In this document: in pieces, positions 38,101-47,885 of the stretch
Layout: each line of letters begins with the position of its first letter
How positions within the stretch are numbered: the stretch's first letter is position 1
Origin: Vanilla planifolia
Taxonomy: Eukaryota > Streptophyta > Magnoliopsida > Asparagales > Orchidaceae
DNA: 64,000 nucleotides
Reading direction: 5' to 3'
Assembly (NCBI GenBank): GCA_023846275.1
Contig: CM043865.1
Location: forward strand, 6,746,068-6,810,067
Program-made: the position numbers and the translations under genes
The notes under the pieces: model-generated
What the model was told of the DNA's origin: nothing
Database searches by the model: none
The model's input: only the letters and a program-made list of their open reading frames with translations

Positions 38101-41100
38101 CTACTCTTTTGATCGAACACCCCACCGGTGAAGCTGAATCATCTGAAAAAGGATTTTCACAAGAAAATCACAAGGATTTGTTCAATGTTTCAAAAGATGT
38201 TACTTCTATACTGAAATTGGATTTTTCTCTAGATTTTATTCTTATTTCATCATTTGGGTGACGATCTCATCCTCGCTTGTGTCATTTTCATTGAATCCAA
38301 AAAAGTTGACAAAGATATTCATCACAAAGGTGTTTAGCTTTAATGGGATAGTTATCGTAAGGAGTGTCTGTGATTCTATATAACTAATTTCATTATGACG
38401 AAAAGAAATAGAGCCTAATCAAAGCATGCCAAATTTGCTACGAGGGATTTTGTAAGAAATGATTTTGATAAGGATATAGGACAAGACGATTGTTGATGTT
38501 GAATCTTAGGAATGATTTAAAACTTCTCTGTCAACATCACAAAAGTATTGGACAAGGATCTTGTTTTCTTCTTTAGAGAGTTTGTTTTCAAATGGTATGA
38601 GCGAACTGGGTTGGAGAATGTGCTAAAAATAAATCTCAAGATCAATTCAAAGTTGATTAAATATTTCTATAGCAATTTTGAGGTAAAAGATGACTTTATT
38701 TTGGCAACCTTTTAAATGTGTAGTCATGTGATTGAGATCACCAAAATTATTCTCGATCAACTCTATAACATACTTATATCAAGAATTTCATTATGACCTC
38801 ATCATGAAGATAAAATATTTAATTAAGAAGTAAATCAGGTCATCGGAAAGACCCACGATGAAGAGCATATTAAGGAAATTAAGCAATTGGATATCAAGAC
38901 AGATGTAATACAATATTTTCTAAGGCATACTATCTTGTCCAAAGGTGGTGATAAGCAGCACATCACCCCCTTGGATATCCATGGCTATGTGCCACAGCAT
39001 GCACAAGGAACAATTTGATCTTTGAAATGCAATTTTGAGATTGATGAAAAAGATTACAACCTTTAGAAGTCCAACATTCAGAAGCAAGATGAATCTAAGT
39101 TATAGACATCTTATTACTTCAATCCTTAACATCAAATAAACATAAGGGTAGAGACGATTGAGTGTATCCCTAGGCCATTTACACAAGGGGATGTCAAAAG
39201 GACAAAACCATATGCCCTAAGTAGGGAGCATTTGGATAACATGGCGGAGAATGAGGAACCATGGCAACAATAAGAATTGATTATATATTAAGGTCCTTCA
39301 CATGCAGAGGGAACAAAGTATAATTCTTGATCCTAATCTACTAGTCAGATTTGAAGCTAATGAGAAAAGGATAAAAAGAAATGATATGAAGATTGAGCAG
39401 GTCAACGACATTATGCAACATCATTTGGAGTTAGAAGAGAGATTTGATGAAAGCCAACTACAAATTTAAATCTAGCTTACCGCCATCTTTGATCTCTCCT
39501 CAAACATTAAAAAACTATAAAAAGATGATTACTTTAAGAATAACATTTTTTAGAATATTAGTGCTATTACACAATGAACAATTTTGTCATATTGAACGAA
39601 ATTATGTTGTCATATTGAACAAAAATACTTTTAATAAGGAAATGAAATCATAAAGATAGTTATATCAATAAATGGCATTATCCAACATATGATATTAATG
39701 GGGTATATCAATTGAACTAGTAAATCTGAAAGTCAATCTTAAATAGAACTCGATATAATTACTGGAGAGCGATGTTCAAAATTAAGTAAATCACACTAGG
39801 AGCCCTATGATAATCTGTAATGAATCCTGCTTTGATAATGTCAAGGGTAAAATTATGTTTTGTAGGTTGAAAACTAAATGGTACTGGATATGCTTTTAAC
39901 CTAGTTTTCACTTGCCCTACAATTTGTAATCTCAATAAAAAATACTTGTTACATTTTCACTATTTAGTTATTTACCAATAACATATGTATTAGGCATGAA
40001 GGAGACTATTGAATCCATAGGCCCTAAAGCAATACATTATTTTAATGATAACAACTATTTAAGTATCATTTTTATGAATTAGCTTATTTAAAATGAATCT
40101 TTAATTTTTGTTGGATGATTGAAACCGTGGACAAATAAATCAAGATATTTAAAGACAACTAAAAAGTGTTAACCCTATTCCATTAATTGGTTTGATGATA
40201 ACAAAATTATATATTTGTAAACTAATGTTTGCTTGAGATGTGATGAACATGTTCAAAAAGCAATGGTCAAGTATGTATTAGCCAAGGGTTTTGGTGGCTA
40301 AACTTTCACATGAAGGAGAGACATAGACATAACTCTAGAAGGGGTGACTTCCATCTAACGCTTATATTTACTTATTTCACTTAGTTAGAATGCCAATACC
40401 TACAATAAAAATCATGTGGCACTAGATCATGCATCATATTTAAACATGTCATTTATAAACATGCATACCTAATTGCTTTTATTCATAGGTTATGAGTAAA
40501 CATTGGTTTGTAAGAAAATATAAATTACACACTAAATAAAAAACATTAGTAAAATCATAAGTTATGATAGAATCAAGTGAAAATTAAAATCCAAATAATA
40601 CAAGTAGTAATCTATTGAATGTGTACCAATATACAGTATAACTAGTTTATCTATGTGATTAAACAATGGTTTAAACTTAGTGATCTTTACAATATGTTGT
40701 CTTCTATTGTATAGTATAATATTACTAAATATTCATATACTTAAGAGAGAACAAAACTATAAATATTCATATAATATGATGTCTTGCATCATATCTATAA
40801 TCGTAGCCTAATAGAAGATATTTTACAATCTAAGAGAAACAATGTGATCATACAATACGATAATTTCACTTGTATATTTAATTCATAACTAAGTGAACTT
40901 GTACTTGTACTCCCAATTATTTAATATGGAGAGGTTTGGCCGAGCTCCTGACTATTTAGTGTGGAATGGCTTTGGGTTATTGTTGATCGCAAAAAAGCCA
41001 TGGTTTGCAATTGGATTTCTCCACCCAACTACGAAAAAAGAGTGATTTAATTTAGCGGTGCCTGAGCATGTTGCTTAGGAATTGGTATATGCTCGAAGTT

Positions 41101-41430
41101 AAGCCAAACCACCTAAAAATCACTTATCTTCTTTGTATGTTTTTTATTGCTTTAATAGTTTTCATATAATGCATAAGTGCGAAATAATATAAACATATTA
41201 TCTTGTGAAATCTATCAAGGAGTGCAACTTATTCTTTGCAAAAACTAGAAGTTTCATTGAGTACATTGATTTGATAAAAGAATTTAAAAAAGAGTTGATA
41301 ACAATTTTCATAACCAATTCACCCCAAGGTCTTGACATACCTCAGATTCCCAACACCATAGTTCCTACATCCACTAAACATTATATATTTTAACCCTTTA
41401 TCATATGTCCAAATATTACATAACCTAATG

Positions 41431-41470
<40 letters not shown>

Positions 41471-43548
41471 AAAGGTACCAAATAATACTTCCCTACTAGC
41501 TTCAATAGAATCATCCTAGATGATTTGGAAAAGTTTTAAACATAGGTTACTGATCTAAATCCTAGCCTCAACCGATCTAAAAGAGAAATCACATATTGAC
41601 AAGGATTTGAAAAGGAGAGGATTCTAAGAAACAATAGCTAACAAGTAGAAGAATTTGATTTACCCTTGTTTATTTATCATTCCTTCCTTGAAGACAATCT
41701 ATGATCATCAAACAAGAGAACCATATAAAAGCTTTTAGTGGAGAATAATATAGATTATAAAAAGTACTAATTTTATTGATAATCTACTCCATATTTGAGG
41801 ATTACAAAATTTTGTTAAAAGGGGTCACTTCAATTCTCTAGATGATCATCTCTTCCTCTTAAAATGCACTTACTAATCTCAAGAACCTCATAAAGATGGA
41901 TTCAATGACCACAACCAAACCTACACATTAAACTTCAACCCAACTATGCTTAAAGGAAAAGAAAAGGAACTTTCATGAAACTAAACCAATTTTTGAAATG
42001 CAATAGAATCAAGTTGGTCTAGTACATTTTAAATTCATCCCCTACTATACCAAACTGATTGAATACTCTAATCATAAAATCAAATAGTTCAATCGAACTA
42101 ACCTCACAAAAACCTAGGTTTTTTACTTCACCATCTAATCCTCCTAATTGGAAGGTTCAATCAATTCACCTAGATTTATCATTTGATCCTTAATTGGATA
42201 GTTTGACATTCCCAAATCTTCTGACTCATTTCTTCGGGTCCTTGGGCTCCGATTATCTTGATTATACTTGGTTGCATTTCCATATCTCTTGGTTAACTTA
42301 TGATTGAAGTCCTAATCACATGCACTTCATGTGCCTTTTAGGAGAGGCAATTTATTGTAACTTTCTCTTGTGAATAAGAAAAGGTAGAGGTCAAAAAGGA
42401 CATGAAAAGTAACTATAAGTCAAAACCTAACATAGATCAATATTAGGGTAAAGTTTTTAAAAGGATACCTTGTGTTGCTCCTCTAAAAAAGGCAATGCAA
42501 AGTGAGAATTTACATAGCAAACTCAGTTAGTAGACTTAAGCCTTGTTGTTTATCCAAATATGTTCTTTTCTGTTGAGGATAATGAGTCTATGAACAAATA
42601 AAAAAATTCAAATATTATGGATGAACTAACAAAATACAAGTGAATCACAATATCATGTCAAATTTTATAAAAGACACCAAATAAATTTAATGAAAACTCA
42701 TCAAAAAAACTTTGAATTTATACACAAGCAACAAAAGAATCAGATCCTAACAACACATTTTAAATCTGAAATTATAAAATGGGGGACATAACTTCTTTGG
42801 AGTTACAAAGAGGAACTTAAACTTCACCAAATTACAAAAACCTTACCTCCATCCTCAGGAATATCAGTAGTCCACAAGGTGAGGTTATCCCTCAAAAGCT
42901 GCATAATTAAAGTGCTATCCTTGTATGATTCTTCACTTAATGTGTCAAGCTCAAAAATAGCTTCATCGAAAGCTTGCTTGGCAAGATGGCAAGCCCTGGA
43001 GAACCATAATAACTGCATCAGACTGGCAATCATACTTTTGTCAAATATCATGCATATAACATACAGTTAGAAGTAAACCTCTCAGGTGAGTTCATTATTT
43101 CATAATAGAAGACAGAATAGTTTAATGCTAAACCCAATCTAATTGGGTGAGTAGGAGACAAATCTGCCTCAGCAGTACTGGATGCGGTCTGCAAAATGAG
43201 AGAAGAGGATTAAGATTACAACACTTTCTCATTGAAGGGCCTTTAAAATGTATAGGGTAACTAGAAAATAATCAAATTAATAAGAGAATAAATATTCCTT
43301 CAATTTAATCGTAAGTGTTCAAGATAATAAACATTTTAGGCAAGCTCTTTTAGAAGAACATTTGAGAAAGCTAATACAAAGCTTCATATTGGTGTCACAA
43401 GACTAAATATTAAACTGATTAATAAAAAAATTATAAAGTATTATTATTAATTGATATTAAAAAACTGTGCTTAGTTATTTGTTGTTGAAAATACTTTTTT
43501 AAAAAATTTGACCCAACAATCCTTTAACTTTTTAATTAAAAATATAAA

Positions 43549-43585
<37 letters not shown>

Positions 43586-46378
43586 GTTGTTTCAAGAAAA
43601 ATGACGTTAAAAACTATAACAAAAGGATAGTGGCGTACTTACCACATGGAAAATAAATAAAATTTGATCAAGTGTTTTGAGTGACTTCAAATAAGAATTT
43701 TGGTGACAAATCATTTTTTAAGTCATGCCAAACATACCCTTCATCTTGCAAAGTTTAACATTGCTTGATTCACTTTCACTCCAAAAAAGAATCCCATGAG
43801 ATATTTGAATAAAGACTTGCTAGTTTTCTTACTTGCATTTGCACAATAATTGTCAAAAATCTTGTGAATAGGCTTTTTGGTGTCTTTTCGACTTAAGATT
43901 TACAATAAGAGAGCCTTTGATACATCTAATTTTTTTTAGTGTTGATTCAAGAGAAAAATAACTCAATAATTTAAGTTTATTTTATATTTAATATACTCAT
44001 GTATTGATTTAACTTAATTCATATTTATGTTTGTTGGAGCTAACGTTTGGAGCTATCATTTAAGTTCTTTGAGAACATTATCGTTTTTCAAGATGGAACG
44101 ATTTCGATATATGTTTCCCTAACAAACAAACAAATTATCATTGCATAAATTAATTTCTAAGGCAGATATTATTGGATTGTTTGCAACATCTGGGTAGCAA
44201 TCATTTATCATTTGAGGTAGGATATTTGATAAGACATCCTTGATCTCTTGGTCATTGATTTTGCAATATTTCTTTGATGAAATTTTAACTGTCTTCTTCG
44301 GTAAGAGAAAATTGTGGCAAGGCCATTGCTAATTTCCTTTTGCAGGCAAACCTTCATGATGTTGGTTTATTGGGCCGGAATTTACTCGGTGCAATAGAAA
44401 GGCTACATTTGTCATCTATATGAGAGACTGGGCTTGGCATTTATGTCCTATACTACTTGAAGTGTTTTCTAGATAGGCCATGAAGACCTTGGCACAAAGG
44501 TCTTTTAAATATTGTCAACCTCTTCTCAAGGTTGGTTCAATTTTGGTCTTATCGCAAGTTTGTGGCTTGAAGGTTCAACAAGATCTAGCTACCAATTGAG
44601 GAGGTTCATCCTATTTTCAAAGTGACCAGGTGTTGACTTGGCAGCAGCAGTTCTACATTTGCACTGGACCATACTTACGCCAGAATCCTTCATGAACTTA
44701 AAAGTATGGAGTAAAGAACAAGCAAGTGTGTTAGAGGAGCTTGTTCTTTCCAAGAAAATCAAGGAGATGAAGAGTCTGGGGCTCACCCAATGGAGAATCA
44801 GTACGTCCTATTGCTAGTTGTACATTTACAACACTCTCCACCATATTGAGATAGCATCAACGGAAACGAATAAAAGTTCATTAGCTTGCTCTAGGGAACT
44901 GGAAAGATGCTTCCATAGTGGGGCTACAAGGACAAACAGGACCAACACCATGTCTTACCCTCAATATTAGAATGGGAAAAGGATTGAAACTGATACAACG
45001 ATTTGTCAAGAGCTCCAAATTTCCTTCAATAATCATTGGGCATTCGTATTACAACAATGCTGAATTTTAATTTTCTCTCGTTAAGACTTACCATCTTTGC
45101 TAAGGTAAGGGTGGCCTTAGAAAAGCAAATCACTACAAAGGAGGTTGAATCCTTTGTGGGTTGGGGGTCTGGCATGGCAATAACCCTTACTCCACCTCCA
45201 TTGCACCTCAATGCCCACAACTTTTGAATCTCCCATATACCCTTGAACATCTTGCAACTAGCGATGGTCATGATCACTTTTGATTAGTACAGATTAACTT
45301 TTCCTGAGATGAATGATTTAACGCCATCCTTACTAGCACAAAAAAAGAATGATAGTTTTGGAATGCTTCCATTTTACAAAATTTCCACAAAATCATGAAT
45401 ATAATTACTTGAGATGGAAAAGTAGAAACACTAGTATGACAATGCACTTGATTCCTTGCAAGTGAAATCAAGAAGATTTTTACTCCAGGTTCATTCGAAC
45501 TTCAGAAACTCCCTTAACTAGGAAAATACAGTACTAAGAGTCTGGAACAAAGATAAATTGAACATAAAAACATAAAATGAAAATAAATATGATGTATTTA
45601 AATATATAAGAGAACTAGAAACATCAAATTCCTATGTTATTTTTATTCATCCCTTGATAAAAAGGTAAAGAAAACATAATGCTGATTCCACAATACATTT
45701 GCATCAGAAAATGGCAAGATAGAACCAAACCTGATAAGCTTTCAATGATTGTTCAGATGCTTCCTTCCTCTCATTTCCAGTCTTAAACTCAGCCAAGTAG
45801 CGGTAATAATCTCCCTTCCTGATAACAGGTACATCAAAAGAAATACATAACAAATATCCCAAAATTATCAAAATGAATGAACATAAACCCCCAGAATCCA
45901 GCTCACATCTTGTAATAGAATACGGAAGACTCCCCGGCAGAAGAGGAAGGTATAAGATGCTCGTCAACAACAGTCATGATGTCACTGCAGATGCTGGAGA
46001 GCTCGGACTCCACCTTCTGCCTATAATCTCTAATCCTTTTCACACGCTGCTCGTTCCCCTTGGCCTCCTCCTTCTGCTCAATCGACGAGAGGATCCTCCA
46101 TGAGGCCCTCCTCGCCCCAATCACATTTTTATACCCAACAGACAGCAGATTCCGCTCCTCTGGTGTGAGCTCAACGTCGAGCTTCGCCACCACCTTCATG
46201 GCATCCACCATCTCTGCAACCAAAAATGAAATCAGCACGCGGATACAAGCATAAAAATCAAGGCCAAACGTCACGATCAGGAGGAAATCCCACCTTCGTA
46301 ACGCTCCGCTTGCTCGGCGAGCTTCGCGACGTAGACACAGTTATCACGTTCAATCCGCAATGCCATTTCCGACCTCAT
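29086..46378 (-). CDS. 14-3-3 protein, epsilon/iota-like gene
   Basis: Six coding exons on the reverse strand: 46294-46378, 45907-46213, 45731-45818, 43079-43188, 42847-42995 and, by inference, 29086-29159. The first five are certain: all borders are GT-AG and phases join. Together they encode the 14-3-3 fold, with [14 protein letters not shown] (binding-groove Lys57, Arg64), [10 protein letters not shown] (Arg137, Tyr138), [13 protein letters not shown] and [20 protein letters not shown]. With the last exon the length is about 270 residues, ending in an acidic tail. 14-3-3 dimers bind phosphoserine/threonine motifs in cytosol and nucleus and regulate H+-ATPases, transcription factors and metabolic enzymes. 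The ATG at 46376-46378 follows an in-frame TAA six bases upstream; a second in-frame ATG lies at 46364-46366. Phe211 in EAIFELD is unusual (normally Ala/Ser), as is Tyr in LNYSV. Introns are 80, 88, 2542, 83 and 13687 bases. The early intron after RYE fits the epsilon-type gene structure. Confidence 0.93.
29160..31870. other. Lower part of the 13.7 kb 14-3-3 intron, no gene seen
   Basis: AT-rich intron sequence. Short open frames at 29496-29747 and 30170-30424 (reverse) are hydrophobic or low-complexity translations of AT-rich DNA and match nothing I know. 30600-30860 is almost pure A/T. Confidence 0.6.
31870..34700 (-). mobile_element. Second decayed Ty1-copia fragment, in the 14-3-3 intron
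   Basis: On the reverse strand, a Gag zinc-knuckle with CX2CX4HX4C-like spacing (CDYCHMLGH) lies at about 33590-33660. It is followed by protease and GAG-pre-integrase-like sequence (33000-33360) and by an integrase C-terminal block (CIFLGYSP) at about 32240-32345. No reverse transcriptase or LTR was recognised, so the fragment is truncated at one or both ends. It is broken with many breaks and looks old. It differs from the copia fossil in the E2 intron in which parts survive. Confidence 0.65.
34813..36241 (+). repeat. 5' LTR of the Sirevirus-like element
   Basis: About 1.43 kb, starting tgttaacccc and ending cccagca. It contains repeated atacaat / tacgat motifs near 35840-36120. Confidence 0.55.
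40010..41355 (+). repeat. 3' LTR of the Sirevirus-like element
   Basis: About 1.35 kb, preceded by a purine-rich stretch (gaaggagac), starting ttgaatcc and ending cccaaca. It is collinear with the 5' LTR but visibly diverged. Confidence 0.55.
41356..42846 (-). other. Upper end of the 13.7 kb 14-3-3 intron
   Basis: AT-rich intron sequence between the Sirevirus-like LTR and exon 5. It begins with a long (TA)n tract. No coding sequence was recognised. Confidence 0.6.
41434..41468. repeat. (TA)n microsatellite
   Basis: About 17 uninterrupted TA dinucleotides just outside the Sirevirus-like 3' LTR. Confidence 0.95.
43549..43582. repeat. (ATT)n microsatellite
   Basis: About 11 uninterrupted trinucleotide units inside a 14-3-3 intron. 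Confidence 0.95.
44550..45480 (-). pseudogene. Unidentified coding-like patch in a 14-3-3 intron
   Basis: Local GC rises and several reverse-strand frames have normal protein composition, for example [20 protein letters not shown] and ALRCNGGG at 45170-45270. No single frame spans the patch, no start or splice pattern was clear, and I recognise no family. It could be a retroelement remnant or a captured gene fragment. Confidence 0.3.
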
Positions 46379-47195
46379 CGTTTGTTAACTCACTTCCACT
46401 ATCTTACATGCTGTGCCTTTACCCTTGTAGTCCCCTGACTCTGTCCCTCGGTTCCAGTGCTAGGGTTTTCGTCGCAGTATCGCCAGGCTCGACAAAATCG
46501 CCGACAAAAGGCCCAGGAGGAAGCACTGAATTACGAAACGGGACAAGATGACTTTATTAATTAATAATGTTTTGATTAATCAAAAGAAGACCTATTTTTC
46601 GGTCAGCTGCCATTTAGACTATCTTTGGCAATTATTGAATTACTAAGATGATGAATTAAAATTTTCATAAATGATTGAAATAAATTATAATAAAATTTTA
46701 ATACTATTTAAAAAATGAAATTAGTTTTTTTTTTAAAAAAAATTATTTTTTTTTATTTAATAAATAAGTTTTAAAATATTATTAAATAAATATCTAATTT
46801 TATTCCAAAAATAATCTAAAAATTACATTTAAAAATAATATATCAAAAATATGTTTTTGTATAGAATTTTAATTAAATCATCTCTATACTTGTTTGAAGT
46901 CTTTTGCCTGCTATGCTCAAAAATCTTAAAATTAAGTATAATATCATAATACTAAGAAGATAAAACATTACCAGCATTAGGTTTTCTATAAACATATTAA
47001 AAAAATCATTTTAATAATACCAAATAAAATTCTTTTTAAATCCTATTAAAGAAAGCTCCAGACAAGTGTAACAGAACGTTTAATTTATTTTGTAAAATAA
47101 AAAATAAACAAATTTAACCAACCACAACACAAATCCAATTTACAAAACAAAGATATTTCCTATCAAATTGACACGATACATTACATGACCATTCT
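46379..47195 (-). promoter_or_regulatory. 14-3-3 leader/promoter and HIPP downstream region
   Basis: 46379-46550 is GC-richer than the surroundings and should contain the 14-3-3 5' UTR and start site. It includes a telo-box (AAACCCTA on the reverse strand, 46461-46468), an element common near the start sites of plant growth and translation genes. 46600-47050 is strongly AT-rich and shows nothing definite. 47050-47195 would be the HIPP 3' UTR. Confidence 0.5.
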
Positions 47196-47817
47196 TCACA
47201 TAATGGTGCAAGCATGCGGATTCTCATCGCTAAACAGATTCATCACCCTATCGTTGATGCCACCGTAATATGAAGGCATAACATGATAACCATGCGCCTG
47301 GGCATCAAAACACCCATGGTTCTCATAGTTATAAGATGACGTCGATGCATTGTTGCAGTAAGAGTCATAATCATTGTGAAAAAGATGATGTTGATGCCCA
47401 TAACATGGCCACAACATCGCCGTCCTGCCCGTCTTCCTCACTGCTCGAAGAACCTTCTTCTGATCCACATATCCAGTAACGGTCACCTTTTGCCGCACCA
47501 TGTCGATGTCGACATTGTCCACTCCTAAAACCATGCATCATAAATGATGAGTTATTAGATTAATATTGTAAAAAAATTACGATTTTGTGTCTTTTTTTTA
47601 ATCAAATTACCGTGAAGTTTTGCAAGGCTCTTTCGTATCTTCCGTTGGCATCCTTCGCAGTCCATGTGAACGCACATGTCGACAATCTGCGAAGGCAAAA
47701 GCAAAACCATGCATGCAATAAGACAGAGAAAACTGGACTTAGAAGAAGTATTATGAAGGAGTGAGATAAGCTGCTTACCGTTAAGCTTTTGGCATACTTC
47801 GGCTTCCTGGAGAACAT
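47196..47817 (-). CDS. HIPP: Heavy-metal-associated isoprenylated plant protein (HIPP)
   Basis: Three exons on the reverse strand, 47779-47817, 47611-47686 and 47196-47524, with GT-AG borders and matching phases. They encode 147 residues. The start MFSRKPKYAKSLTIVD leads into an HMA domain of about 70 residues with the metal-binding motif MDCEGC at 21-26 and the typical VDIDMVRQKVTVTGYVD strand. A His/Tyr/Asn-rich linker follows, and the protein ends in the CaaX box CTIM (Cys144), a farnesylation signal. HIPPs bind Cu, Cd or Zn and act in metal homeostasis, stress and pathogen responses at membranes or in the nucleus. A TATA box (TATATAAG) lies about 60 bases upstream of the ATG. Introns are 92 and 86 bases. 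The single HMA domain places it in the one-domain HIPP clade; the exact member is not assigned. Confidence 0.95.
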
Positions 47818-47877
47818 TTTGTGGAGATAAGAGCGGTGTTGTTTTGAGAGCTGTGTGAGCTATGATTTGCTTATGTG

Positions 47878-47885
47878 CTTATATA
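47878..47885 (-). promoter_or_regulatory. TATA box of the HIPP gene
   Basis: On the reverse strand the sequence is ccctatataagcac. It sits about 61-68 bases upstream of the HIPP start codon, leaving a short 5' UTR of about 30 bases. Confidence 0.7.

Larger units (their letters stand above)
34813..41355 (+). mobile_element. Sirevirus-like LTR element, broken, in the 14-3-3 intron
   Basis: LTRs are about 34813-36241 and 40010-41355. Matching anchors are aatacatt..gataacaa at the left ends and accaattcatcc / accaattcacccc then cattcccagca / gattcccaaca at the right ends. They begin TG and end CA. The interior (3.8 kb) has a coiled-coil Gag-like stretch at about 36700-37190 ([15 protein letters not shown]) and a segment at 38050-39430 that resembles the envelope-like / putative plant transposon protein family ([11 protein letters not shown]). 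Most of Pol is not visible. Parts and order fit a Sirevirus that has lost its centre. The LTRs are clearly diverged, so it is old; it is broken with many breaks. Confidence 0.6.
43189..45730 (-). other. 2.5 kb intron of the 14-3-3 gene
   Basis: The intron lies between the exons ending KAYQ and starting with the TASSTAEAD block. It contains an (ATT)n microsatellite and, at about 44550-45480, an unidentified coding-like patch. The acceptor on the reverse strand is attttgcag and the donor is atcag|gtttgg. Confidence 0.85.

Noticed and set aside
45873-46551. Forward-strand frames opposite the 14-3-3 exons
   Set aside because: Shadows of 14-3-3 exons 1-3 and the leader; their translations match nothing.
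47602-47817. A 71-residue reverse frame starting MFSRKPKYAKSLT
   Set aside because: It shares the HIPP start but reads through the first intron. The spliced form restores the HMA domain.
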